DNA of 64,000 nt from Bin127 sp965203505 (GCA_965203505.1 OZ241880.1:62001-126000), one strand, 5' to 3'; shown: positions 24,716-34,074, numbered from the stretch's first letter. Notes: generated by a model not told the origin, from the letters alone. Numbers and translations: made by a program.

Positions 24716-25483
24716 CTACCGATGATCCTCAGCGCGATCTTGGGGATCGTAGCCGATAGTTTTCCTCGCGTGCTCGATGTCCCAGAAGCGCCAGCGGTTG
24801 TCCGATACGCCGTAAAAGACTTCGAAGCCGATATCAGCGGTGAGGCAACGGTCTACTAGATGGGCCAGATCGCGGTGGGATAGCCATGTCGCGTATGCGC
24901 GGACGTTAGTCGGGCGGTTTTGCGGTACTACACTGCCGATGCGTAAACATGCGACCTCCAGCCCGAAGTGTTCGTTGTAGTAGCGACCAGTGGCTTCACC
25001 GAAGACCTTGCTGACCCCGTAATCACTGTCGGGGCGGATCGGGACATGATGGTCGACTTGAGGGATGTTCGCAGGATCATCATCGATCAGCGAGTAGTCG
25101 CCGAGACCGATGCTTTTGTAAGGTTCATCGAGCTCAAAGTTGCCAACTGCGTGGTTGGAGCTGGCGAAGATCAAGCGTTTGACGCCGTGCTGGCGCACCG
25201 CTTCGTATACGTTGTGCGTGGATGCGATATTGTTTCGCAGGACATCGGGCCATGGAGTTTGGACTGGCGCGTTGGCGGCGAGATGCACGACGGCGTCTTG
25301 GCCTTCAAACGCGGGTGCCATGGCTTCGTAGTCGAAGCAATCCGCTAGCGTGAACGCGGCGAGCGTTTCGTCGTTGAGCGGCCGGGCGTCGACACCTGAG
25401 ATGGTGTACCTGCCAGTTTCGCCCAAATGGCTTCGAAGTACGGTTCCGATAAGGCCCGTGGCGCCGGTGATGAGGAGTTTCAT
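24716..25483 (-). CDS. NAD-dependent epimerase/dehydratase, uronate-dehydrogenase-like
   Basis: Short-chain extended dehydrogenase, 255 residues. N-terminal Rossmann motif GATGLIG (7-13), HLAANAP, the catalytic-type SSNHAVG, and Y-x3-K in YGVSK. The blocks SSNHAVG and TWLSHRDLAHLVDRCL recall uronate dehydrogenases, which oxidise glucuronate or galacturonate to aldarolactones. That role would feed the enolase-superfamily sugar-acid dehydratases in this window, but substrate assignment is inference. The start ATG at 25483 follows a sequence without a strong Shine-Dalgarno. Confidence 0.85.
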   Translation of the reverse strand: MKLLITGATGLIGTVLRSHLGETGRYTISGVDARPLNDETLAAFTLADCFDYEAMAPAFEGQDAVVHLAANAPVQTPWPDVLRNNIASTHNVYEAVRQHGVKRLIFASSNHAVGNFELDEPYKSIGLGDYSLIDDDPANIPQVDHHVPIRPDSDYGVSKVFGEATGRYYNEHFGLEVACLRIGSVVPQNRPTNVRAYATWLSHRDLAHLVDRCLTADIGFEVFYGVSDNRWRFWDIEHARKTIGYDPQDRAEDHR

Positions 25484-25654
25484 TGGGATATTCGATCAGT
25501 CGGGTGTGTTTGCCGTTGCTGGTTATCATGTTAAGTTGCGTGGTCATCGTATGAGATTGGCATATCAAAACGAGGATCCAAGCTGGAACGCTTCGGCCCT
25601 GATTTCTGCACCTCCATATTCTGCTTTGCAACGTCTATCCTCCGAGGACCAGGC

Positions 25655-26413
25655 ATGAATTCGCTGGTGGAAGCGGCTGGATCGATTGGCATCGCTATCG
25701 ACGAATTTCAAGTCAGCCAATTCCGCCGTTATCTCGAGTTGTTGGAAGAGTGGAATCGAAGCATCAATCTAACGGCTGTCAAAGATCCAGTAGACATCGT
25801 CGAGCAACTTTTCATTCGATCTCTGCGCGTGGCGGTCCCTGCAGGCGGGAACGTTTCGACGGCGGGATGGTTCGACGGCAGGAGAGTTATCGACATTGGT
25901 TCTGGCGCGGGGTTCCCTGGATTGCCGTTGAAGTTAGCGCTGCCCGGGTCTGAGATGACGCTGTTGGAAGCGAACCGCAGAAAATGCGCGTTTTTGGAAC
26001 ACGTTGTTTCCGACTTGCAACTGAAAGGCGTGACGGTAGTCAACGCCCGTGCGGAAGATGCCGCGCGCGATCCTGAACACCGCGAAGGATATGAACTTGC
26101 GACTGCGCGGGGTGTAGCGAGCCTTGCGGTGTTGGCGGAGTATATCCTTCCGTTTCTGCAATTGGGCGGAGTCGCGGTTCTGCCCAAAGGGCAGGAACTA
26201 GCTCTTACGAAAGCTGAGTCGGACGATGCGTCCTATGCTGCAGACGCATTGGGTGCGGCTCCGACGATCATCCAAGCCGTTGCTCATCCGGGTAGATCGG
26301 CGACTGACCACATCGTTTACTGGCTCAAAGTAAAGCCGACGCCAGACCGTTATCCGCGGCGCGCCGGCGTTCCGTCGAAGCGTCCTTTAACTGCCGCGAG
26401 AGTCAACGCGTAG
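25655..26413 (+). CDS. rsmG: 16S rRNA (guanine527-N7)-methyltransferase RsmG
   Basis: Methylates G527 of 16S rRNA. Class I AdoMet fold with VIDIGSGAGFPGLPLKLALP (motif I), LLEANRRKCAFLEHV, and TARGVASLAVLAEYILPFLQLGGVAVLPKG. The N-terminal block QFRRYLELLEEWNRSINLTAVKDP is the RsmG signature. 252 residues, slightly long because of an insertion around VAVPAGGNVSTAGWFDGRR. A membrane-protein gene follows after 8 bases, probably in one operon. Confidence 0.96.
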   Translation: MNSLVEAAGSIGIAIDEFQVSQFRRYLELLEEWNRSINLTAVKDPVDIVEQLFIRSLRVAVPAGGNVSTAGWFDGRRVIDIGSGAGFPGLPLKLALPGSEMTLLEANRRKCAFLEHVVSDLQLKGVTVVNARAEDAARDPEHREGYELATARGVASLAVLAEYILPFLQLGGVAVLPKGQELALTKAESDDASYAADALGAAPTIIQAVAHPGRSATDHIVYWLKVKPTPDRYPRRAGVPSKRPLTAARVNA

Positions 26414-26421
26414 GTCAGCTG

Positions 26422-27537
26422 TTGCGTCTGTTTAGAAAAATCACGAGCTCGGCCAGTAACGGTCAGGCTTTGGGTGTTGCCGACGTTTTACGGCGAATAT
26501 TTTCGGTGCCGACGCTGCTCAGTGTGGCGTTCGGTCTGGCGATCATCGGATTTTTGCTGTGGCGCGTCCTCGATTTCGAATGGGACGAATTCATAGAGCA
26601 CCTAACCGGGATCAACTGGTGGTTGTTCGTGCTAGCTGGTGCCCTCTATTACGTGAGTTTTTGGTTCCGGGGCTATCGGTGGCAATTGATCTACAAAGCC
26701 GTCGCACAGCGCTCCGATGATCCCCAAATCAATGAAAGCAAACCGCCAAGCATCGCTACCATGGCAGCGCTGATTTTAAGCGGCTGGTTCGTCAACTCGG
26801 TGATGTTCTTCAGAATCGGCGATGCGTACCGCGGTTGGGCACTGGCGGACCGGACGTCGAGCGACATGCCGACGGCGTTGGGAACGGTTTTTGCCGAACG
26901 CGTGCAAGATATGGTAGTCGTGCTGATCCTCGTCGTGATCTCCGCGATATGGGCCTTGCTGGTCGATGGATTCGCAGCATCGGGCGCGATTGTCGACGTA
27001 GCGGTGATCGTGGTGGCGGTAGCATCAGTGCTCGTTCTCGTGCTTTTGCTGATCCTGTACCTCATGCGGGCCGCAGGTGAAAGGCTGGCGGAGTTCATGC
27101 CTATCCGATTCAGAGATCAGTACCTGCATTTTCAAGACGGAGCGCTCAACAGTTTTCGAGGTGGGCGTATGCCCTTGCAGATCGCTTTGGGCATGCTGGG
27201 TTGGTTGATGGAGGTGGCGCGTTTTTACTTTGTCGCCCAGGCGATGGGATTGGACATGGCCATGAGCATCGCGATGTTCGCCGCGCTCGCCAATGCGATC
27301 ATGACGACGATCCCAGTTCCAGGAGGCTTGGGATTCGTGGAGACGGCGTTGGTGACGGTGTTGCTGTTGACAGGATTGAGCCACACAGACGCGTTCACTC
27401 TGACCGTATTGGACCGTGCGATCTCATGGTTGAGCATCGTTGCGATCGGAGGCTTCGTATTTCTGGCAATGACGTTGAAACGGTCGAAGAGTACTGAAAC
27501 AGGTAAAGTTGAGGAGGCGGCTGCGCGTGGGAGTTGA
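26422..27537 (+). CDS. Lysylphosphatidylglycerol-synthase-TM / UPF0104 family membrane protein
   Basis: 371 residues starting at TTG 26422. Many hydrophobic segments (from about residue 32 to 345), with family blocks WWLFVLAGALYYVSFWFRGYRW, FVNSVMFFRIGDAYRGW, and PVPGGLGFVETALVTVLLLTG. This is the integral membrane (flippase-like) domain found in MprF relatives, here without the catalytic domain. Function unassigned; lipid transport is a family-level guess. Located 8 bases after rsmG. Confidence 0.85.
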   Translation: MRLFRKITSSASNGQALGVADVLRRIFSVPTLLSVAFGLAIIGFLLWRVLDFEWDEFIEHLTGINWWLFVLAGALYYVSFWFRGYRWQLIYKAVAQRSDDPQINESKPPSIATMAALILSGWFVNSVMFFRIGDAYRGWALADRTSSDMPTALGTVFAERVQDMVVVLILVVISAIWALLVDGFAASGAIVDVAVIVVAVASVLVLVLLLILYLMRAAGERLAEFMPIRFRDQYLHFQDGALNSFRGGRMPLQIALGMLGWLMEVARFYFVAQAMGLDMAMSIAMFAALANAIMTTIPVPGGLGFVETALVTVLLLTGLSHTDAFTLTVLDRAISWLSIVAIGGFVFLAMTLKRSKSTETGKVEEAAARGS

Positions 27538-28064
27538 ATTCGGACGCGAAGATGGCGCCCCTGACATACGCTATTCGGCACATCAAATCATCCCTTGTAA
27601 CGGCTACTTACAACGATTTCAATTCGAAACACACCTCCCCCTGTCGTTAGCCTGAACAACGTGTTTTGGGCGCTTATCCGAGGACACAGGACTGAATGGC
27701 GCGCTTAGCCTACCCGCTTGTCGAAACGGGCTTCCGCGTCCTAGCATGTCAGTTGTATCGGAAACGTGGTGTCTTTGTCCGCTTGTCGCGAGCGGCAATC
27801 GTTGACAAGGTGTGGGGCAATAATCGCGGCGATCAAACACATACGAAAAATCGCATCATTTTCTTGGACGTATGTTCGAAATAACCCCGTTTTCTCTCTT
27901 GACGACTGCAAATCCAATTACCGCGACGCAAGCGACTCGCCGTTTCACGCCGTTGAATCTCCCGGCTAGGAGAGAAAATGAGACTAGAGCGCCAAGAGCG
28001 AGGAGAGCGCATCATATGAGACGGGCGAAAAGCCAGTGACGCTTTCACCAAAAAGGAGAAATCG
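27538..28064. other. Spacer without a supported gene
   Basis: About 530 bases. Short open frames here lack start signals and family resemblance. Just before the next gene there is a purine-rich leader and a small hairpin (TCTCC at 27958-27962, GGAGA at 27969-27973). I see no riboswitch consensus that I can defend. Confidence 0.4.
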
Positions 28065-28418
28065 ATGAAATTTACACGGGGCGACGGGAGCTTAGCCAAC
28101 CCCTTCGAAATACTAACCACCGAGGGATTCGCATACTTGACTGGCGAGCGCACCATCCCGGAAGAAGTGCCGGTAGCTTTGCCCATCGAAAGGGTCGGTA
28201 ATACGTACCACGTCGAGGATGTGGTATCTCATTGGCCAGGTGATCCGATTCCGCAACTCGAATTCGATCAACGGATCTGCAAAATGAAACGTACTGCAAA
28301 CTACATGGGCCGTGATAGCGGGAGCGATTCAGTGTTTTATGCGATCTTGGATCCTGATCCCAAGAAGCTTAACGAACTTTTGCGCGGTGATGGAGGTACA
28401 ACTGGCAACCGATTGTAG
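28065..28418 (+). CDS. Hypothetical protein, 117 aa
   Basis: Not recognised. ATG 28065 has a good Shine-Dalgarno (AAAAGGAGAA, 6 bases before), which supports real translation. The product is soluble and mixed in charge (MKFTRGDGSLANPFEILTTEGFAYL...), contains HWPGDPIPQLEFDQRICKMKRTANYMG, and ends GTTGNRL. No membrane segment or signal. No neighbour suggests a role. Confidence 0.6.
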   Translation: MKFTRGDGSLANPFEILTTEGFAYLTGERTIPEEVPVALPIERVGNTYHVEDVVSHWPGDPIPQLEFDQRICKMKRTANYMGRDSGSDSVFYAILDPDPKKLNELLRGDGGTTGNRL

Positions 28419-28712
28419 GGTTCTGCCGCATATCGCCGAACGTAGTTTCGACATCCTTCAAGCACTTTTTTGCTACGTCGAAGTCCTGCAAGTAATCCAA
28501 CGCCGGCGGTGCGGCGGACTGCTCAAGGTGTTTCCTAAGTAATGGCGTTTCATCAACAGCGCGTTCGCTCACACTGTCGAGACGGTGTCGCTTGGTGGTT
28601 GATGATGAAAGGTGATTACGGATTCCGGCTCAGGACATTGACGGCCGATGACGAACTCGGTAGATGACACGAGGTGTGGGCAAGAGGGCAATGCGAATAG
28701 AATTGACGCCGT

Positions 28713-28985
28713 ATGGACCATGAAGCAGCAAAGCGGGAGTATCGCGACGCGTTGCGAAGTCTCAATGGTAGCGAGAACCATCTGCATCAGGCGCTTTCCG
28801 AACTGAGAAAAGCCGATTCCGCGAGGACCAATCACGACATCTATCACGAGCTAGTCGTGCATTACGGCACCGGATATAGTCGGACCATTAAAGAGAACTA
28901 TGAATCCGCGCTCAATGGATTTCATGAAGCGCAGGATCGGTTCAATGAAGCTCGTCGAAAATTGGATTTTCGCCGTGATGACTGA
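28713..28985 (+). CDS. Hypothetical coiled-coil protein, 90 aa
   Basis: Not recognised. The whole product looks helical with heptad-like spacing (REYRDALRSLNGSENHLHQALSELRKAD ... YESALNGFHEAQDRFNEARRKLDF). ATG 28713 lacks a strong ribosome-binding site. Its stop is 42 bases before the 3' end of the convergent tRNA. Moderate confidence that it is a gene. Confidence 0.45.
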   Translation: MDHEAAKREYRDALRSLNGSENHLHQALSELRKADSARTNHDIYHELVVHYGTGYSRTIKENYESALNGFHEAQDRFNEARRKLDFRRDD

Positions 28986-29026
28986 TTCAAATTGAACTCA
29001 AATACAAACTTGAATCAGCGAGAATG

Positions 29027-29102
29027 TGGCGCCCCTGACAGGACTCGAACCTGTGGCACACGGTTTAGGAAACCGTTGCTCTATCCTCTGAGCTACAGGG
29101 GC
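29027..29102 (-). tRNA. tRNA-Arg (anticodon CCU)
   Basis: Read on the minus strand: acceptor stem GCCCCTG/CAGGGGC (29096-29102 with 29031-29037), D arm with AGCTCAGAGGATAGAGC, anticodon stem ACGGT/ACCGT with loop TTCCTAA (anticodon CCT), a T arm with GGTTCGAGTCC, and an encoded CCA at 29027-29029. 76 bases. CCU decodes AGG arginine codons. Confidence 0.95.
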
Positions 29103-29170
29103 TTGAAGCAGAACCGCCCAGCAATCATTTTAGTCGACATGCGCGAACCGAAGCACATGGAGTTAACCGC

Positions 29171-30739
29171 GTGACGGTTGGGGCAAGGCCACGACCCCTC
29201 AATATTCTGCCGGAAACCTTGTTCCGTCGCGATCAATTCAACGGCGATTCTGCTTCACACCTCGTCGCCGTTATCGATGTCGGCTCCAACTCGACTCGGA
29301 TGGAGGTTTTGCAACTGACATCCGATTACGATCTCCGCGTCATGTCGGAAGTGAAGGCGCTGCTTAGGTTGGCCAGCCGCAAATCAAAAGACGGCAAACT
29401 TCTCCCGACTGCGATTTCGGAACTTTCTCGATTGATCGCCGACTTCGCGACCGTTGCTTCGGCATCGAAAGTCGACTCCATCCGAGCGGTCGCAACATCG
29501 GCCATGCGCGACGCGACAAATGGCATTGAAGTTGTAGAACGAGTTAAGTCGGAAACGGGTATCGATCTGGAAATCATTTCAGGCGAACGGGAAGCGCAAT
29601 TCGGATTTCTTGGCGCGGTTTTCTCATTGCCGGCCCACGATGGGGTACTGTTCGATATCGGCGGTGGTAGCGTTGAGTTCTCGTTTTTCGAAAATCGAAC
29701 GTTGAAAAAAGTCCACACGCTAGACCTGGGAGCGCTTAGGGTCAGCAACGATTTCCTTAACGCATCGCAACCTGCGATCGAGGCTGTAGGTGCTTTGAGG
29801 CGGCATGTTCGCAAGATGTTGAAATCTTCCGGTATGCCACAGCTGGTTCAACACGGCAGACTGATCGGTGCGGGAGGTACGGTACGCAACCTGACCAAAA
29901 TCGACCGCGAGATGCGCAAGCATAAATTCGGGCGTTTGCACGGCTCGATTGTCCGTTACGGCGCTCTGAAGCGGATAGTCAATGGCTTGAGGGGATTGGA
30001 TCGCGCCAGTTTGGCCTACATGCCCGGACTGAACCCGGAACGTGCCGACAGTATCCTGGGCGGCGCGATCGTAGCTGCTGAGATCGCCCGGTATTTCGAC
30101 AAGAACCCGATAATAGTTTCGGGGCGCGGAATCCGAGAAGGTTTGGCGATGTCAGGAGTGATCGAGGAGCTGCCCTCTATCGACGAAGTTAGACGTAGGT
30201 CAATCTACGCGCTCGGAGCGAGGTTCGACACGTGGGACCGTTTACGAGCAGACCGGCGCGCGGCGATCGCGAGAGAGATGTCTGAACTGTTGTCGGACCA
30301 TTTAGACCAAGAGATGGTGGACTTGATACCGCACGTCGCCCGATTGATCGACACCGGGCGAAGCGTCAGCTACTACGAACGGTACATGCACGCTGCGAGC
30401 ATTATCGAGCTAGGCGAACTCGGCGGATTTTCACACCGCGATATCGGTTTGATGTCCGCGGCTCTACGCTTCAGCGACAGCAACTCGTCGTCAATGTCGC
30501 GGTACCGTCCGGAACTCAAAAAGTCCGACCGAGCAACCGTGAGGAGAGCGGCGAGTCTACTCCGGATATCCGACGAGATGGAGCGCAGGTTGGGCGCGGA
30601 CCGATATTCTCATATCGTGATGGATAAAACCGATGATCGCTTCGAGGTTCGGGCTGCGGAGTTGGTCGCTTGGGACCCGCGGCGATTCGCGACGCGTTTC
30701 AAGCGTACATTCCGGCTCGATTTCAAGGTTGTTCGTTAG
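29171..30739 (+). CDS. Exopolyphosphatase / guanosine pentaphosphatase (Ppx/GppA) with HD-type C-terminus
   Basis: An ASKHA-fold phosphatase that hydrolyses polyphosphate or pppGpp. Motifs: VIDVGSNSTRMEV (phosphate 1), AVATSAMRDATNG, ISGEREAQFGFLGAV, FDIGGGSVEFSFF (phosphate 2), and GAGGTVRNLTKI. The C-terminal ~200 residues are helical with HDx-like spacing (YMHAASIIELGEL, HRDIGLMSAALRF), as in the longer Ppx proteins. 522 residues from a GTG at 29171. Stringent response or phosphate storage role by family. Confidence 0.92.
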   Translation: MTVGARPRPLNILPETLFRRDQFNGDSASHLVAVIDVGSNSTRMEVLQLTSDYDLRVMSEVKALLRLASRKSKDGKLLPTAISELSRLIADFATVASASKVDSIRAVATSAMRDATNGIEVVERVKSETGIDLEIISGEREAQFGFLGAVFSLPAHDGVLFDIGGGSVEFSFFENRTLKKVHTLDLGALRVSNDFLNASQPAIEAVGALRRHVRKMLKSSGMPQLVQHGRLIGAGGTVRNLTKIDREMRKHKFGRLHGSIVRYGALKRIVNGLRGLDRASLAYMPGLNPERADSILGGAIVAAEIARYFDKNPIIVSGRGIREGLAMSGVIEELPSIDEVRRRSIYALGARFDTWDRLRADRRAAIAREMSELLSDHLDQEMVDLIPHVARLIDTGRSVSYYERYMHAASIIELGELGGFSHRDIGLMSAALRFSDSNSSSMSRYRPELKKSDRATVRRAASLLRISDEMERRLGADRYSHIVMDKTDDRFEVRAAELVAWDPRRFATRFKRTFRLDFKVVR

Positions 30740-30755
30740 GGGATTCGATAACCCT

Positions 30756-31361
30756 TCAACGGCCCCTGCGTTTGCGGATTCCGAACCATACTACGCCGGC
30801 GACCAGCATTAGTGGCCACGTGTCCAAGCCGACGGACACGGATTCAGAGGGAGCGAAACAATCGAGCGTGGCAGGTCTGACCACGCCTCGCGACCCTGGT
30901 CCCGGCGGATACCCATCGCCAAGAGTGACGAGGTCTTCTTCGGCATCTAAAGCCGATTGTGTGCGGCTACATGCCCTGACTTCTAAAGAGCCCATCTTGC
31001 CGTCGGCGTAAACCAGGTAATCCTCAAACATCTTGAAAGGGAATCCGCAAGGTTCAGATCTTGCGGTGCGCAGGCGCGTGACCTTGGAAACTTCACCCTT
31101 CCATACGGTGTGCACGTTGAACTCGACGGTTAACGGTTCTTCGGGAGGGACTGCCGTAGAGTCGATGTCGAATGGCCAGTCCTCGAATTGCATTTCAACC
31201 ACCCTACCGAGGAAGACCGCCGACGCTTCTTCGAGACGTTCTGGAGCAGAATCTGACTCGACACACTCGCAAGCGTGGATTTCGCTGCTGCTCGCGAAGA
31301 CAGGTATAGCGAGAGCGATAACCCATGCAGCTAATGCTGCGTATTTCCAATGTAGCCGCAT
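30756..31361 (-). CDS. Secreted/anchored TIMP-like (NTR-fold) protein
   Basis: 201 residues. Signal peptide (AALAAWVIALAIPVFASSS), then a mature start CECVES with Cys-x-Cys, ASAVFLGRVVEMQFE, VEFNVHTVWKGEV, and scattered Cys (EPCGFPF, VRACSRTQ), which resemble bacterial tissue-inhibitor-of-metalloprotease-like domains. A C-terminal hydrophobic segment (LMLVAGVVWFGIRKRRGR) ending in Arg/Lys resembles a sorting anchor. The role of bacterial TIMP-like proteins is unknown. Convergent with the Ppx gene. Confidence 0.7.
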   Translation of the reverse strand: MRLHWKYAALAAWVIALAIPVFASSSEIHACECVESDSAPERLEEASAVFLGRVVEMQFEDWPFDIDSTAVPPEEPLTVEFNVHTVWKGEVSKVTRLRTARSEPCGFPFKMFEDYLVYADGKMGSLEVRACSRTQSALDAEEDLVTLGDGYPPGPGSRGVVRPATLDCFAPSESVSVGLDTWPLMLVAGVVWFGIRKRRGR

Positions 31362-31444
31362 CTTGTTGGTCGACGGAATGAGACGATCTTCCGTCGTCTA
31401 CGATAAATGCGGATTGACTGCTCGCGTTAGGTCTGGTTGCCGGT

Positions 31445-32506
31445 TTAGTTCGGGGTCTCTTCGAAATATCGAGCCAGTTCGTCTCGATCGAATGCCTCAA
31501 TCGGCCTTCGCCCCGTGTCTGATCCCGGACTAACGAATACCGTCGGTTGCCGTCGGTTCTCATCGCAATTTTCGACGTGTCCGATGATTTTCGCCTCGAT
31601 ACACGCGTCGTTGAGCGCGACTAGAGCGTTGGTCGCTTCGTCGGGCGACACGGTCGCGAGAAGAGCACCGGAGGATATTAAGCCCCATGGATCGATGCTG
31701 AGCGCGTCGCAGACCACTTGGCATAACGGAAGGACTTCGACGGCTCCTGTGTCAATTGAAATGTCGACACCAGACGCGAACGCTAGTTCTTGCAGTGCGG
31801 TAGCCAAACCGCCTTCGGTTGGATCATGCATAGCGGTAACGCCGCCAGATTCGACCACAGTTTTCGCATCTTTCAAAACTGAGATACCCGGATCGGTCAA
31901 AAATGTGGCAGCGTTGTCAATGTCAGATTTCGAGACTCCGCCTCTGATGAGAGTCTCCCGGCATTCATTGGCGAGGATCGAAGTTCCCTCGATAGCGATA
32001 CCTTTGGTGAGGATGACAACATCGCCGGGTTGCGCGCCGGAAGCAGACACCGTTCGGCTCGTTGGCGCTTCGCCCAACATGAAGCCACAGACGACGGGCT
32101 GGGTGACGGCTCGCGTGATCTCCGTATGCCCGCCGGCAAGTTGCACGTCGATCTCTGCGGCCGCTTCGCCGAGTTGATCGAAGATACCGCGCACCTCATC
32201 TTCAGTCGTTCCTGGCGGCATCATAACCGTGGCTAAGAACCACTTCGGAGTGCCGCCTGCGACCGCGATGTCGTTCGCGTTTACGTTTACGGCGTACCAA
32301 CCGATCCGGTCAGTGGCGAAAGTAATCGGATCGGTTTTGGCTAAGAGCGTGTTCTCACCGAAGAGAATGTGGGCAGCGTCTTCCCCTAGACCTGGTCCTA
32401 CGATCAGGCGTCTGTCATCAGAAGTGATCGGCAAACCGGCGATTAGGTCTTGCAACAGGACGGGCGGCAGTTTCCCGGATTTGAGCATACGACTTGTAGC
32501 GGTCAC
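31445..32506 (-). CDS. AIR-synthase-fold protein, HypE-like
   Basis: 353 residues of the PurM/HypE/SelD superfamily, which uses ATP to activate an acyl, carbamoyl or selenide group. Blocks: GPGLGEDAAHI, LLAKTDPITFATDRIGWYAVNVNANDIAVAGGTPKWFL (the HypE-type dimer and Mg-binding region), LAGGHTEIT, and MHDPTEGGLATAL. It lacks the C-terminal PxxC of canonical HypE and the N-terminal Cys/Sec-Lys of SelD, so it is probably neither. No hydrogenase genes are near. It may be a stand-alone AIR-synthase-related protein. Confidence 0.8.
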   Translation of the reverse strand: MTATSRMLKSGKLPPVLLQDLIAGLPITSDDRRLIVGPGLGEDAAHILFGENTLLAKTDPITFATDRIGWYAVNVNANDIAVAGGTPKWFLATVMMPPGTTEDEVRGIFDQLGEAAAEIDVQLAGGHTEITRAVTQPVVCGFMLGEAPTSRTVSASGAQPGDVVILTKGIAIEGTSILANECRETLIRGGVSKSDIDNAATFLTDPGISVLKDAKTVVESGGVTAMHDPTEGGLATALQELAFASGVDISIDTGAVEVLPLCQVVCDALSIDPWGLISSGALLATVSPDEATNALVALNDACIEAKIIGHVENCDENRRQPTVFVSPGSDTGRRPIEAFDRDELARYFEETPN

Positions 32507-32566
32507 GACAACCCAGATGTTTACTGATACGGCTATTTGAGGAGATGAATCTTCGTCGACCGCGGA

Positions 32567-33838
32567 TTATTCTTCGCGCTCTATCGCAGGGATGGAGGGT
32601 ATAGGTTTTCTCGCAAGGATTTCGGCGATCCAATCCAATACGTTTTTAGGCACAGCTCCTTGAGTTCCGCGCCATAAATCCTGGTCGCCTCCGACCCGAA
32701 AATGGTCATCAGAGCATAGCAAATCAAGCGATTGGACGCTTCGCAAAACGTAGAAATCGACTCTGATTGCTGTTTCGCAAATGTCGGTGTTGCCAATCGG
32801 AATGATCGTGTTGAACGTGTCTACGATCTGCATGATCTTCGCAGGTTCGTCGTAGTCTGCTATCATCGCCTGCCCGGTGTCTTTGGCGCCTTGGAAAACA
32901 GCGACGCGCCGAGTTTCATGCAGCCGCAGTTCGTGGAACAGATTTACAGTCAACTGTTCCGTTGTTTCGACATCGGTGCAATTGATCACGATGTCTTTGT
33001 CCAGATCTTCAGCTTCTCCTTGGTCTTTGCTCGCCACGTGGAACACGTAAGACTGATCATCGTTGCCAAGAGTCAGGATCCACCCTTCTACCGGCCTCGC
33101 AGGGTTGTTATCGTCGATCGGACCGCAACCCAAAGTGAGATCAGGCCAAGTGTGTTCCTGGACATCTAACACCTTGATTCCGCTTTGATCGATGCCTTTG
33201 TCGATCAGATCACCTCGGGCGTAGATCTCGAGTTTCGTCGGTATCTCGGGCAAAGGAGTAGGTGTGGCAGTGGGTGTCGCTGTCGGTTGCGGCACCGGAG
33301 TGTTAGTCGGAGTCGAAGTCGGTTGCGGAGTTTCCGTGGCCGTGGCCGTCGGTTCGGCAGTGGGTGTCTCCGTCGCTGGGACCGGTGTGTCGGTCGGCGT
33401 GGCTGTAGGCGCTTCTGTTGGTTCGGGCGTAGGGACGTCTTCCGGCTCGGGGGTTGCGATTGCTGTGCTTTCAGGCACGTCGTCGGACGGTGAAGGGGTT
33501 TCTTCGGGCGGTGCGGTAGTTGGCGTCTTGGTATCCGCGGGTGTCGCGGTCGGTTCAGGAGTGGCGGTATCTGCGACCAGTATTTCGACCTTTTCTGTCG
33601 GTTCGGCAGTTGGCGTATCGGGCGGTGCGGTTGTGGCGGTAGGTTTAGGCGCCTGCGTGGGCCGCGGGGTGGGCTGGACGCCGACTTCTGGTTCTCGGCT
33701 ATTGGCCCATATTGCAGCTAATGCGATGGCGGCAATGATCGCAGCTAGGACGATAACCACGACGAATGCCTGTTTGATTCGCGGTCCGTAGCCAGAGACC
33801 CTGAGGTTTGAGTTGGGTTGGTCGTCGCGCTGGTTCAT
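32567..33838 (-). CDS. Single-pass membrane protein with long Thr/Pro-rich linker
   Basis: 423 residues. A short cytoplasmic N-terminus, one transmembrane helix (QAFVVVIVLAAIIAAIALAAIW, about 23-44), then about 150 residues of Pro/Thr/Glu/Ala repeats (PTPRPTQAPKPTAT... TATPTPLPEIP), and a C-terminal globular domain of about 210 residues (KLEIYARGDLIDKGID ... VLDWIAEILARKPIPSIPA) that I do not recognise. The linker probably spans the envelope. It diverges from the iron-transporter operon at 34075. Confidence 0.75.
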   Translation of the reverse strand: MNQRDDQPNSNLRVSGYGPRIKQAFVVVIVLAAIIAAIALAAIWANSREPEVGVQPTPRPTQAPKPTATTAPPDTPTAEPTEKVEILVADTATPEPTATPADTKTPTTAPPEETPSPSDDVPESTAIATPEPEDVPTPEPTEAPTATPTDTPVPATETPTAEPTATATETPQPTSTPTNTPVPQPTATPTATPTPLPEIPTKLEIYARGDLIDKGIDQSGIKVLDVQEHTWPDLTLGCGPIDDNNPARPVEGWILTLGNDDQSYVFHVASKDQGEAEDLDKDIVINCTDVETTEQLTVNLFHELRLHETRRVAVFQGAKDTGQAMIADYDEPAKIMQIVDTFNTIIPIGNTDICETAIRVDFYVLRSVQSLDLLCSDDHFRVGGDQDLWRGTQGAVPKNVLDWIAEILARKPIPSIPAIEREE

Positions 33839-33972
33839 GCTCGTCCAGATTGTTTCGAAGGCGCGAAATACGGAGCGCCATTAATTTCCTACGCTACACG
33901 ATTGGTAATGCCGGATGCGATGGGAGGCGACGCGGCGAACAGACATGAGTTTCGGGAATTTTCGGAAAAAAG

Positions 33973-34007
33973 TTGCATAAATCTGACTCAATAGGTAATA
34001 ATCTATT
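33973..34007 (+). promoter_or_regulatory. Putative promoter of the iron ABC operon
   Basis: TTGCAT (33973-33978), 17-base spacer, TAATAA (33996-34001); AATAG (33990-33994) and CTATT (34003-34007) form an inverted repeat straddling the -10, a possible operator. The first gene starts about 70 bases downstream. Confidence 0.45.
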
Positions 34008-34074
34008 TGTTGGCGATTCGAGCGGGGAATCAAGCCAGACATCGAAGGCATAAAACCAAGAGAGGTTACATCCA

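Noticed and set aside
27696..27884. Small ORF in the 27.5-28.0 kb spacer
   Set aside because: No ribosome-binding site, no family pattern, and codon use unlike the neighbours.
27880..28064. Possible c-di-GMP-type riboswitch leader before the 117-aa orphan
   Set aside because: A GACGCAAG block and a CCGGCTAGG block are vaguely similar, but the paired elements and the order of the consensus are missing.
31445..32506. HypE-like gene as selenophosphate synthetase (selD)
   Set aside because: It lacks the catalytic Cys/Sec and Lys near the N-terminus and matches HypE-type blocks instead.
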